Shown here piece by piece: positions 1 to 8,211 of a DNA stretch of 64,000 nucleotides. Location: NCBI RefSeq assembly GCF_030151385.1, contig NZ_JASLDS010000016.1, forward strand, positions 1-64,000, in the 5' to 3' direction. Source of the stretch: Soonwooa sp. GTDB lineage: Bacteria; Bacteroidota; Bacteroidia; Flavobacteriales; Weeksellaceae. The notes beneath the pieces were generated by a model. That model made no database searches, was not told the DNA's origin, and saw only the letters and a program-made list of their open reading frames with translations. A program made the position numbers and the translations under genes. The number at the start of each line of letters is the position of its first letter. The stretch's first letter is position 1.

Positions 1-185
1 GACAACAACACAACGCCTATCGATGGATCTTCCGAAGCATCAAAAAAAGCATCATACAATTCTGAAGTTGTTTTGGGACGAAAAGCATTTCTAACTTCTG
101 GTCTATTAAAGGCGATTCTCGCAACGCCACCACATTTTTTGTAGGTGATATCGTCGTATTCTTTAACTGTTTTCCAGTCTATCAT
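1..185 (-). CDS. menB: 1,4-dihydroxy-2-naphthoyl-CoA synthase, N-terminal part (runs off the window)
   Basis: Read on the minus strand from the ATG at 183-185, the first 61 codons begin MIDWKTVKEYDDITYKK and continue through GGVARIAFNRPEVRNAF, which is the N-terminus of MenB. This crotonase-fold enzyme closes the second ring of menaquinone by cyclising o-succinylbenzoyl-CoA. The RPEVRNAFRPKT stretch is the start of the CoA-binding region of the family. The rest of the gene, including the active site, lies left of position 1. Menaquinone is the flavobacterial respiratory quinone, and a second gene of the pathway (ubiE/menG) is at 19.7 kb. The 600 bp upstream hold no gene, so the promoter is likely there. 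Confidence 0.9.
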   Translation of the reverse strand, partial: MIDWKTVKEYDDITYKKCGGVARIAFNRPEVRNAFRPKTTSELYDAFFDASEDPSIGVVLL

Positions 186-987
186 TTTAATAAAATTTGG
201 CGTAAAGATAAGGCTATAATGACAATTATTAAAATCTTAAAATTATTAATTCTAGAAAACAATTTTATTTCTATTTTTAGAAGTTAAAATCAGGATTGCA
301 AAGAATTTATTATTCAAAACAAACTCACACTGGCACGAATACCACGCTAATTTAATTAATATAATCAAAACAGGTAAAACACCCACAAAGGCCAATTACT
401 AACAAAACGTCAAAAGTTTATCCTTGATAAACTAACATGAAAATATTAAACGTTACTCCATCTTTATACCAAGCACTCCTTGCCGCAAAACTTATGAAAC
501 TTCTACCATAAATATGTAAAATCAGCTAAAAACAATACATAAACCTTGTTGGAAACTCTTGAAACTTTCATGATTACAAGCTAAAACAAAATACTGAAGT
601 GAAATTTTAATTATAAAATTCAAAAATCGTTTAAATGTATCATATTGATTTTAAAATACTTATAAAACAAAGTTTAATTATCAAGTGATACTTTCTCACA
701 AATAGCAATTAAAAATTTTGCTAAAACACTGTTAATCAAAGGTTAGCGAATTATGTGGAAAACTTTTTAAAACATTAACCCAGTTTTAGGCATTATCGGA
801 CATTTGAATTTTCTTTTTAAAATTTCTATTTCTATTTTTGTAATACATATTGGTGAAAAGAAACCATGTTGATGAAAGAAAGATTCTAGGCACCAGACTA
901 GATGAGGAATAGATGTTCTTTGCTAGAAATAAAAAAAGTTCCTGAGGTACGAACTCAAGAACTTTCATATTTGTCTAACCATATTTT
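186..987. other. Long gene-poor AT-rich gap
   Basis: About 800 bp with no convincing gene. Contents seen: the upstream region of menB; a short ATG-led frame at 437-511 (25 codons including stop) starting MKILNVTPSLYQ, like the first residues of some glycosyltransferases but stopping at once; one DnaA-box-like TGTGGAAAA at 754-762; and the terminator at 936-964. A 60-codon minus-strand frame at 786-968 overlaps the terminator and is probably not a gene. Confidence 0.6.
931..964 (-). terminator. Rho-independent terminator of the small minus-strand ORF
   Basis: An 11-bp stem with one mismatch (936-946 paired with 954-964) encloses the loop GTACGAA. Read on the minus strand it is followed by seven T residues (complement of 931-937). 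It sits 24 bp past the stop codon of the ORF at 988-1302 and points the same way, which supports transcription of that ORF. Confidence 0.75.
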
Positions 988-1302
988 TTAAAAACCGGTA
1001 TTTGTACAATGGAGTTTAAAACTGAAAATGGGAAGACTTACATGAGAATTTGCAGAAAATGTATTACCCGCAAAGGTAAAAGAATCTGTAAGACTCGTGG
1101 AGTTTATTCTTTTTGGGTGGAAGTGAAGTAAAGTAGCTTTGCCAACAATACACAATCCATCTGCTGGTGCAGGTGGATTTTTCATTACGTATGTACTTAG
1201 GTTGAACATGATGATTGCGGCTAACGTAAAAGTATTGGCGCAGTGCGGGCTAATATGAACAAAACGTTCAGATCTGACCAAACCAAGCCGATGCTTTTTC
1301 AT
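988..1302 (-). CDS. Small protein of unknown function (104 aa)
   Basis: The frame starts MKKHRLGLVRSERF, contains the Pro-rich stretch KNPPAPADGLCIVGKAT and ends NTGF. I recognise no domain. It has no signal peptide, is rich in Ser, Thr, His and Phe, and has three Cys. In favour of a gene are the open ATG-to-TAA frame with ordinary codon use, an AT-rich upstream stretch (TATAATTTAG close to the ATG), and a well-formed terminator just past the stop on the same strand. Against it are its isolation in a gene-poor gap and the unusual composition. It could instead be a translated shadow of a structured RNA or of a repeat. Function unknown. Confidence 0.4.
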   Translation of the reverse strand: MKKHRLGLVRSERFVHISPHCANTFTLAAIIMFNLSTYVMKNPPAPADGLCIVGKATLLHFHPKRINSTSLTDSFTFAGNTFSANSHVSLPIFSFKLHCTNTGF

Positions 1303-1645
1303 GCAACTAAATTATAAAAAAAAACAATATGAAAAGCAGCGGCGGTTAATTATTGTTATATTTAACATTCTGTCAATACATCATTTTGCCAATACAATGT
1401 TATCCAAAGCCTTTTATAGGCCATTATCGTGCGAGCGTCTCGTTCGCATATCTAGTTGGCAGAAGCTTATATCTTTTTATTCCGCGAGCGTCATACTTAT
1501 AATCTTGTTAAAGATTTGAAATAAGCATATTTAAATGTAAAAAAAAATATGAACATATTTAGAAAGGGAGCACAAAAAAATAAGCGCCTTCAACAGATGT
1601 CGAAAGGCGCTTTACAATATAATAATTGTGATTGGTCGGTGTTGA
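1303..1645. other. Gene-poor gap with GCGAGCGTC-type repeats
   Basis: No credible gene. Around 1430-1449 there is an inverted repeat (TGCGAGCG, 3-nt loop, CGTTCGCA), and GCGAGCGTC recurs near 1483, both more GC-rich than the surroundings. They resemble REP-like fragments. The 72-codon plus-strand frame at 1301-1519 simply reads through them. The right end holds the terminator of the DUF4920 gene. Confidence 0.5.
1582..1612 (-). terminator. Terminator of the DUF4920 gene
   Basis: AAGCGCCTT at 1582-1590 pairs with AAGGCGCTT at 1604-1612. On the minus strand the hairpin is followed by A then seven T. It lies 34 bp beyond the stop of the 1646-2134 gene. Confidence 0.85.
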
Positions 1646-2134
1646 TTATTTCACGACTTTAATAGCACTTGCTAAAAAGCGTGTTTCTGTTTTTGGATCT
1701 TTAATAGCGTCAATTTCTTCTTGAGATTTTTTCGCGTCTTCTGCATAATGTTTTAGCTCGTTTACAGAACTTGTTTTGCTTTCAGCATTTCCTTCTAGCA
1801 CAACAGTTTTACCAACCAAGGCCATCGGAACGAAGAATCCATAATCTTTCATTTTAACAAAGAAATCTTTGCCATCATCAGATTTTAGTTTTACCCAACA
1901 TCCTTTTTTAGGACAAACTTCAGTAACAGTGCCTTTTACAGCAACATTTTCAACTTTAGCTTCTTTGGATAATTTCTTATTAAGATCTTTAACGCTAATC
2001 GCTTTTTTTGCCGTTGCTGCGTTAACATCTTTGCCGTAATACTCTCCTACTTTTGCGTCACCAGCTGGTGGACCCGATTGTGCGAAAGTCATAACGCCTA
2101 TCCCTAAACCTAATAAAAATAACAAGTTTTTCAT
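1646..2134 (-). CDS. DUF4920 domain protein, exported
   Basis: The 162-residue product has a signal peptide (residues 1-19, ending TFAQ) and a compact beta-rich domain typical of DUF4920. Its hallmark is VCPKKGCW with Cys at about 74 and 79, followed by FFVKMKDYGFFVP and a short OB-like strand pattern (GKTVVLEG). The two Cys could form a disulfide or bind metal in the periplasm; the family's role is not established. The ATG is 33 bp downstream of the stop of the LTA-synthase-like gene on the same strand, so the two are probably cotranscribed and share the terminator at 1582-1612. Confidence 0.85.
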   Translation of the reverse strand: MKNLLFLLGLGIGVMTFAQSGPPAGDAKVGEYYGKDVNAATAKKAISVKDLNKKLSKEAKVENVAVKGTVTEVCPKKGCWVKLKSDDGKDFFVKMKDYGFFVPMALVGKTVVLEGNAESKTSSVNELKHYAEDAKKSQEEIDAIKDPKTETRFLASAIKVVK

Positions 2135-2167
2135 CCTTATGTTAAATTTTTGTAAATGTAATAAAAA

Positions 2168-4258
2168 TTATTTTGAAACAACCTTATTCAGCTTTTTATT
2201 TTTTAACCAATACGAGGTGGCTTCGTAGGTTGCAATGGTTTCATCTTTCAACTTCTCATCGATTTTTGTTCTCGGAATCTCATCAAAATAAGGATTATAG
2301 ATTTCAGGAATTGTATTTTTTTGAGCTTTTAGATCATATTGTTTCACTTTCTTTGTCGGAGAAATAATCGTCAAAACATTATCTTTTATTAAACCTAAAT
2401 CCTGATAAGTCGCAATAAAAGCGCGCGGTTGATAATTTGATTTAAAAATATCTTGCCCCAAAAACTGACTTTCGTAATTGAAATTCATTAAGCCAAACAA
2501 AGTCGGCATCAGGTCAATCTGAGACATCAAAGTGCTCACCTCTTTTGGTTGCACAAGACCTTCCGAGAAAATAAGTGCAGGAATCCTGTATTTATCCATC
2601 GGCAATTCTGTTTTACCAGCAGACGACGCACAATGGTCAGACACGATTACAAAAATTGTATTCTTGTACCAATCTTGTTTTTTTGCCATTTCGAAAAACT
2701 TCTTAATCGAATAATCAGTGTATTTAACACCACCTTCGCGTGATTTTGCACTTCCCGAAATGTCGATTCGTCCATCTGGATAGGTGAAAGGTCGGTGGTT
2801 ACTAACCGTCATCCAATGGTTAAAGAAAGGCTTGCCAGACTTGGCTTCGGCATTCATCGTTTGGATTGCTTTTTTCGCCATATCCTCATCACTAACGCCC
2901 CAAATATTCGCAAATGTAATTTCTTCTGGTTTAAAGGCTGCTCTATCAACAATATCGTAACCATTTCCGCCAAAGAAATCTTTCATATTATCAAAGTAAG
3001 AATCGCCACCATACAAGTATTTAACTTGATAACCTTTCGATTGGAAAACCGACCCTGTCGTAAATTTATTCTTGTTATCCTCACGTTTTACAACACTTTC
3101 TCCAGCAGTTGGCGGAATACAAAGCGTTAATGCTTCCAAACCACGAACTGTACGATTTCCTGTTGCATAAAGATTGGTAAACATCATACTTTTAGTTGCC
3201 AAACTGTCCAAAAACGGTGTGATATTTTGCTCGTTGCCATAATGTTTTAGGAAATCTGCAGAAAGACTTTCAATCGAAATTAAAACCACATTTTTATGAA
3301 TTTCCGCCGAATCACCAACAACTGGGCGACGTAATTCTGGTGGTTCATATTGACTTAAAAACAATTTTTCTGCTTGTTCTATTCCTAAGCTTGGATAGAA
3401 TTTAACAAAGTCCAATTCTTTAGTATTAAATGCCGTATAGAATTTCTCCAAACCATTGCTTTTAATTTCTTCCGAAAAAGTATTTTGATAATGTATTTTT
3501 TTAAGCTGACCAATCGCGAAAAGACTCACTCCAAACAATACAACATAAGTCACAACAAAGAGCATTTTTTGCACAAAATTTGGGAGTATTATCAGCTCCG
3601 ATTTTGTTTTTTTATAAATGAAAATCGTAACACCTATGGCAATCGCAATAATCACCGAAAACAACGGAACCACAGGATAAGACTCCATTATATTACCAAT
3701 AACTTCGTTGGTATAGATTAAATAATCGACCGCGATAAAGTTGTAACGAACCCCAAATTCATTCCAGAAAAAGTATTCGCTAACCGCATTTTGAATGATT
3801 AAAAACACATACAAAAACAAAGTAATGAAATACAGAATATTTCGGAACCTTTGTCTTTGATTTGGAACAAACAACAACAAGCCAAACAAAATCGTTTTTA
3901 AACCAACAAAAATTAAAGCTATCTCTGCAACAGAGCCTCCATATTGGTTGAAAATATTATTTGGGACAAAGGCAATGTACAATACAAAAGCGACCAAAAG
4001 TCCAAAAATAATGTAGCCCCAAGGTTTATTGTATTTAGAATTGGATAAAAATAAAAAGTAAATCACCAAAAATACTGACGCAATACTAAATACAAAAATA
4101 TCGCTAATCGCACCGACTAACAGAATGCCTAGACTCTCGAAAAAGCCAAAGCTGCTAGTGGTTATTGGATGAAAAAAGAAGACCAATCTCAGCAAAAATG
4201 AAATTAGCAGATAAAAGCCTCCTAAGTAAAAAAACGCTTTTAATTTTTTGATGTCCAT
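2168..4258 (-). CDS. LTA synthase family sulfatase-fold membrane enzyme
   Basis: A 696-residue inner-membrane protein. Residues 1-250 hold about five or six hydrophobic helices, and residues 320-640 form an alkaline-phosphatase/sulfatase domain facing the periplasm. Visible catalytic elements are VLISIES (Glu330, metal ligand), the nucleophile Thr370 in GNRTVRG, and the metal-binding SDHC motif further on. The family transfers phosphoglycerol or phosphoethanolamine-type groups to lipids or glycans. In a Gram-negative flavobacterium the substrate is not teichoic acid and cannot be named from sequence. It lies upstream of the DUF4920 gene on the same strand, probably in one operon. Confidence 0.88.
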   Translation of the reverse strand: MDIKKLKAFFYLGGFYLLISFLLRLVFFFHPITTSSFGFFESLGILLVGAISDIFVFSIASVFLVIYFLFLSNSKYNKPWGYIIFGLLVAFVLYIAFVPNNIFNQYGGSVAEIALIFVGLKTILFGLLLFVPNQRQRFRNILYFITLFLYVFLIIQNAVSEYFFWNEFGVRYNFIAVDYLIYTNEVIGNIMESYPVVPLFSVIIAIAIGVTIFIYKKTKSELIILPNFVQKMLFVVTYVVLFGVSLFAIGQLKKIHYQNTFSEEIKSNGLEKFYTAFNTKELDFVKFYPSLGIEQAEKLFLSQYEPPELRRPVVGDSAEIHKNVVLISIESLSADFLKHYGNEQNITPFLDSLATKSMMFTNLYATGNRTVRGLEALTLCIPPTAGESVVKREDNKNKFTTGSVFQSKGYQVKYLYGGDSYFDNMKDFFGGNGYDIVDRAAFKPEEITFANIWGVSDEDMAKKAIQTMNAEAKSGKPFFNHWMTVSNHRPFTYPDGRIDISGSAKSREGGVKYTDYSIKKFFEMAKKQDWYKNTIFVIVSDHCASSAGKTELPMDKYRIPALIFSEGLVQPKEVSTLMSQIDLMPTLFGLMNFNYESQFLGQDIFKSNYQPRAFIATYQDLGLIKDNVLTIISPTKKVKQYDLKAQKNTIPEIYNPYFDEIPRTKIDEKLKDETIATYEATSYWLKNKKLNKVVSK

Positions 4259-4389
4259 AGTTTGTTTTCTTGTTGTTTTTCGACTTTCAAAGTTATGATT
4301 TTATAAATTATTTTAAATTTTTAAAATTAAATGTAACAAAACGGCATTTCGAGTTGTCTAACTAAATATAACAACAAAAATATCTCACT

Positions 4390-5214
4390 ATGAAAACAAA
4401 TAAAATCTGCGCTATCTTATTAGGTCTTAGCCTTAGTCTAAGCGCTTGTAGCTACTCAAAGTCGAACGGCGAATCTTCTTTCACCGTTGGTGGTATTAAC
4501 TTCGGAAGTAATGAAGGCAAAGGTGCTTTGACTGACAAAACTTATACTTTCGATTTTGATGAAATTAAATCTTCTAATTCTTTGTCTGTTGAAGTTGTAA
4601 AATCTAACACAGAAAAAATCGTGGTTAACGCACCATCTGACATTATTGACCAAATTGAAGTTGTGCAAGAAGGTTCAGCTGCAGTTATTCGTATTGCAAA
4701 AGGTGTAAGAAATCTTTCTACCAATCGTGTTAAAGTGAAAGTTTATGCCAAAGATTTCAGCAAAATTTCGGCTTCTTCTAGTTCTTCTATTAAAGTAGTA
4801 GACAGCTTCAAGTCAGACAGAATGGACATTGCCGTTTCTAGTTCAGGAAGTATTGGCGGAAGTTTTGACGCATCTAGCGTTAGCATCCAAGCTGGCAGCA
4901 GCGGAAGTTACTCTGGTCAAGTTATAGCGAAAAGTGTAGATGCCCAAGTATCATCATCAGGAACGATTAGCATAAAAGGACGTTCGGAAAGTCTTAATGC
5001 ACAAGCATCGTCATCAGGAGATTTGGAAGCTGCAGAATTTACGACAGACAGTGCTATGTTACAAGCTTCTTCGTCGGCTGGTATCAAAGTTGGCGTTCGT
5101 AATTCTGTAACAGGAAGTGCATCATCTAGCGCTGATATTGTTGTCCTAAAACGTGGCGACTTACAAACCAAAAATGTTAAAGAAAGCAGCTCTGGCTCTG
5201 TGACAATTAAATAA
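4390..5214 (+). CDS. GIN-domain (DUF2807) lipoprotein with Ser-rich beta-helix
   Basis: 274 residues. A lipoprotein signal (LSLSLSACS, Cys20) is followed by a DUF2807 head-GIN domain, a right-handed parallel beta-helix. About eight coils are marked by repeated SSS/SSSG corners (for example SASSSSS, AVSSSGS, QVSSSGT, QASSSGD), spaced about 20 residues, giving a Ser ladder along one face. The protein should be anchored in the outer or inner membrane, possibly as an adhesin or surface scaffold. A second family member is at 40289-40957. It is divergent from the LTA-synthase-like gene, and the 131-bp gap holds both promoters. Confidence 0.85.
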   Translation: MKTNKICAILLGLSLSLSACSYSKSNGESSFTVGGINFGSNEGKGALTDKTYTFDFDEIKSSNSLSVEVVKSNTEKIVVNAPSDIIDQIEVVQEGSAAVIRIAKGVRNLSTNRVKVKVYAKDFSKISASSSSSIKVVDSFKSDRMDIAVSSSGSIGGSFDASSVSIQAGSSGSYSGQVIAKSVDAQVSSSGTISIKGRSESLNAQASSSGDLEAAEFTTDSAMLQASSSAGIKVGVRNSVTGSASSSADIVVLKRGDLQTKNVKESSSGSVTIK

Positions 5215-5322
5215 AACTAATTTTTTGTCCTATTTCTGAGGTTTGGCATACAATTGTATGTTTAGATTTTAACTTCTAAAATATAGAAGCATCTAAAAAT
5301 ATACGAACTAGAAAAGAATAAA

Positions 5323-5967
5323 ATGAAAAAATTATTAGAAAAGACAACATTGGTGGGGATTTCATTATTCACTTTTGGGATGTCTTTTGCGCAAAAAATT
5401 GACCAAAAATCTCAAAGCATTTTGGATGCTGTAACCTCGAATTATAAAAGTAAAAAGAATACCTACTTCAAATTTACTTATGGTTCGGGATCTGGTACAG
5501 TAACCAAAGCAGAGACAGGAATCTTCTATTCTAGCGATGATAAGTATAAGTTAAAAATCATGGGTATAGAACAGATTTTTGACGGTAGCAAAGTCTACAA
5601 CATCAACGATTCTGACAAAGAAGTTACCATTGCAAAACCTAATGACAGTGATGTGATGTTTTCGCCGCTTAGTTATTTAGAATCTTATAAAAAAGATTAC
5701 GATGTAACCTATGGTGGCAAAAAAAGTATTGGCGGACAATCTGTCGATTACATCAAAATGACGCCTGTTAAAGATAATGGTCTTAAGCAAGTTAATCTCT
5801 ATGTTAATACAGTGCAGAAAAAATTGGTTAAGCTAGAACAAATCGCAACCAACAACCAATTGGCAACAATTAGCATCAGCGATTATAAAGAAAATCAAAC
5901 CTTGTCGTCAAGCCTTTTCAGCTTCGACAAATCCAAATATGCTAAATATTTAATCACAGAACTTTAA
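5323..5967 (+). CDS. LolA-like outer-membrane lipoprotein carrier protein
   Basis: 214 residues with a signal peptide (ending MSFAQ). The mature part starts KIDQKSQSILDAV and matches the LolA fold: an N-terminal helix, then a half-open beta barrel with strands such as YFKFTYGSGSG, KYKLKIMGIEQIFDG and DVTYGGKKSIGGQSVDYIKM. LolA shuttles lipoproteins across the periplasm to the outer membrane. In flavobacteria lolA is commonly next to an LptF/G-type permease gene, as here. The conserved loop DGSKVYNIN corresponds to the family's DGxxxW/Y segment. A terminator follows at 6036-6070. Confidence 0.85.
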   Translation: MKKLLEKTTLVGISLFTFGMSFAQKIDQKSQSILDAVTSNYKSKKNTYFKFTYGSGSGTVTKAETGIFYSSDDKYKLKIMGIEQIFDGSKVYNINDSDKEVTIAKPNDSDVMFSPLSYLESYKKDYDVTYGGKKSIGGQSVDYIKMTPVKDNGLKQVNLYVNTVQKKLVKLEQIATNNQLATISISDYKENQTLSSSLFSFDKSKYAKYLITEL

Positions 5968-6035
5968 TTCTGTGTTAAAGTTTAGAGCTTGTTTTAATTT
6001 TAATGCTAAAATTATTAAATAGGCGCTTAATTATA

Positions 6036-6070
6036 AAAAGTCATAATGTCTTTCGCATTATGACTTTTTT
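6036..6070 (+). terminator. Terminator after lolA
   Basis: AAAAGTCATAATG pairs with CATTATGACTTTT around a 7-nt loop and is followed by T residues. It is nearly symmetric but serves the plus-strand lolA-like gene. Confidence 0.85.
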
Positions 6071-6107
6071 GCTGTATTTTTGACGTCAAATTAGATTATT
6101 TTTCCAT

Positions 6108-7565
6108 TTGAAAAAGCTAGACAAATATATCATCAACACCTTTTTCGGGCCATTTCTTTTTATTTTTAGTGTCCTGTTTTTCATCTTCATTGTCAATATT
6201 ATTTGGGTGCAGATGTCGCAATTCACAGGCAAAGGATTGACCTATTGGGAAATTATCAAATTCCTATTCTACATGAGTGCCAGCGTTGTGCAAATGGTTT
6301 TGCCTCTCACAATCCTGCTCTCTTCCATTATGACTTTTGGAGATTTTGGTGAGCGTTACGAACTTGCTGCGATGAAGGCTGCCGGAATTAGCTTAACACG
6401 TGTAATGATGCCACTTTTCATTACGGTGTCCATGTTATCATTTGTCTTATTTATCTTTTCTAATAATGTTATTCCCGACTTTCAGAGGAAGGCGAAGAAT
6501 ATGTTGTTTAACATCGTTTCTAGTAAGCCAGCTCTCAACTTTACGCCAGGCGTTTTTATTGATCAAATGTCAGGTTTTTCGGTTAAATTTGATAAGATTA
6601 CCGGCGAAAACAAACAAAATCTAGAAGGTGTTTTTCTTCATAAAAATGCCAACTCTTACGAAAATCAGCAAACAATCATTGCCAAAAGCGGTCGTTTTGC
6701 AAAAGCGCCAGATCCTAATTATTTGAAGCTTGTCCTTTATAACGGTTATATCTACGAAGATGATATCGCCAACAAAGCGTATAACGATAGACTTAACCAA
6801 CCGAATCAGTCGATTAAATTTGACTCTTTAGCTTTTCATATTGACATTAGTGATATTATCAACAAAGCGATTGAAAGTGAAAAAATCACGGACGATTATC
6901 GTTTTCAAAACTATTTCGAAGTTAACGAAACCTTGAAAAAGTCTGATGAAAGCAACAAAATAAGCGTGACCAGTATCGCGAATCAATCGATGATGAATGT
7001 CAACTCTTATGTTCAGTATCTTGACAATCCCAATAATAAAGTTAAAGTCAATCCCGAACCTAACTTTACAGGAGATAAGCTTGGACCAGAAAAAAGACTC
7101 GAAGTTTATTATAACGCTTACAGCAAATTGAATAATCTCCGAGACAATAACAAAATGTCTCAAGAACAAGTTTTGGAAATGAAAAAATTCCGAAACAAAG
7201 TCGTCATTTATCAACAAAGAATATTCTCGTATTCTGTGACTTGTATTATATTCTTTATGATTGGTGCGAGTCTTGGTTCAATTATCCGAAAAGGAGGAAT
7301 GGGACTTCCAGTTGTTATTGCGATTATAATTTTCATTATTTTCTATGTTATCAATTTGAGTGTCGAAAACCTTTCTTGGAAGGGACAATTGGATCCTTAT
7401 TTGGCAACATGGTTCCCGAATATGGTTTTGTTCCCATTTGGGGTTTGGTTGACCTACAAAGCTTTGACCGATTCGCAATTATTTGACATCGAAAAATACC
7501 GAACTTTGTTTAAGCCTATTACAAAAAGATTTTCAAAAAATAAAGAACACAAACGCTATCAATAA
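6108..7565 (+). CDS. LptF/LptG family permease
   Basis: A 485-residue YjgP/YjgQ-family protein. The N-terminus (KKLDKYIINTFFGPFLFIFSVLFFIFI) and three further helices near residues 45-115, then three helices at 370-465, give the six-helix plan with a large periplasmic beta-jellyroll between. LptF and LptG are the membrane subunits of the LptB2FG machine that extracts LPS from the inner membrane. Start: the best frame opens with TTG (6108-6110), giving the usual family N-terminus; there is no earlier ATG. It is followed after 2 bp by an acetyltransferase gene. Whether it is the F or G paralogue cannot be decided here. Confidence 0.9.
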   Translation: MKKLDKYIINTFFGPFLFIFSVLFFIFIVNIIWVQMSQFTGKGLTYWEIIKFLFYMSASVVQMVLPLTILLSSIMTFGDFGERYELAAMKAAGISLTRVMMPLFITVSMLSFVLFIFSNNVIPDFQRKAKNMLFNIVSSKPALNFTPGVFIDQMSGFSVKFDKITGENKQNLEGVFLHKNANSYENQQTIIAKSGRFAKAPDPNYLKLVLYNGYIYEDDIANKAYNDRLNQPNQSIKFDSLAFHIDISDIINKAIESEKITDDYRFQNYFEVNETLKKSDESNKISVTSIANQSMMNVNSYVQYLDNPNNKVKVNPEPNFTGDKLGPEKRLEVYYNAYSKLNNLRDNNKMSQEQVLEMKKFRNKVVIYQQRIFSYSVTCIIFFMIGASLGSIIRKGGMGLPVVIAIIIFIIFYVINLSVENLSWKGQLDPYLATWFPNMVLFPFGVWLTYKALTDSQLFDIEKYRTLFKPITKRFSKNKEHKRYQ

Positions 7566-7567
7566 TT

Positions 7568-8098
7568 ATGAAATTCTCACTGCAACCACGATTAGAAAAT
7601 GACATTGTAATTTTGGAACCACTCCAAAAGGAGGATTTCGAAGCTTTGTATAAAGTAGCGTCCGAAAAGGAAATTTGGGCACAACATCCCAATCCTGATC
7701 GTTACAAAAGAGAAGTTTTCCAGAACTTTTTCGAAGGGGCAATCCAAAGTGGCGGCGCGTTCAAAATCTATGATAAAAAGTCGGGCGAACTAGCAGGAAG
7801 TTCGCGCTTTTACGATTATAACGAAAACGAAAAAAGCATCTTAATTGGTTATACTTTTTATGGAACAAAGTTTTGGGGAACTGGACTTAATCATGTTGCA
7901 AAAAAAGTGATGATGGATTATATTTTTCAATTTGTTGATACTGTAATTTTCCATATTGGTGCCGAAAATTTGCGTTCTCAAATTTCTTTAACAAGACTTG
8001 GCGCAGAAAAAATCGACGAACAATTGGTCGAATATTTTGGTGAAAGTCCAAAACTTAACTTCATTTATCAGATTAAAAAGGAGAATTATCAAAAATAA
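7568..8098 (+). CDS. GNAT acetyltransferase, RimJ/RimL type
   Basis: 176 residues. The order of elements fits the RimJ/L group: VILEPLQKEDFEALYKVA at the start, FKIYDKKSGELAGSSRFYDYNENE in the middle, then IGYTFYGTKFWGTGLNHVAKKVMMDYIF, which aligns with the acetyl-CoA motif A. ENLRSQISLTRLGAEKID is the usual end. It probably acetylates an amino group of a protein or small molecule; the substrate is unknown. It starts 2 bp after the LptF/G permease, so the two are cotranscribed. Confidence 0.85.
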   Translation: MKFSLQPRLENDIVILEPLQKEDFEALYKVASEKEIWAQHPNPDRYKREVFQNFFEGAIQSGGAFKIYDKKSGELAGSSRFYDYNENEKSILIGYTFYGTKFWGTGLNHVAKKVMMDYIFQFVDTVIFHIGAENLRSQISLTRLGAEKIDEQLVEYFGESPKLNFIYQIKKENYQK

Positions 8099-8211
8099 TT
8101 TTCATTTTTAAAGCGCTCATTTTCAAATATTTAAAAATAATTTTAAAAATATTTAAAATTTTGATGTAACAAGAATCCGTTTCTGCTTGTCATAACTATA
8201 AAATTAGTGTT

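Noticed and set aside
437..511. 25-codon frame starting MKILNVTPSLY, like a glycosyltransferase start
   Set aside because: It stops at once and nothing downstream resumes the family in any frame, so a pseudogene cannot be supported.
754..762. DnaA-box-like TGTGGAAAA, hinting at an origin in the 186-987 gap
   Set aside because: Only one loose match was seen. There is no cluster of boxes, no dnaA gene nearby, and no clear AT unwinding repeats.
786..968. 60-codon minus-strand ORF
   Set aside because: It contains the terminator hairpin of the neighbouring small gene in its first codons, has no recognisable domain, and ends in an AT-rich low-complexity run.
1301..1519. 72-codon plus-strand ORF
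   Set aside because: It reads through GCGAGCGTC-type repeats, lacks a domain, and overlaps the start of the better minus-strand ORF.
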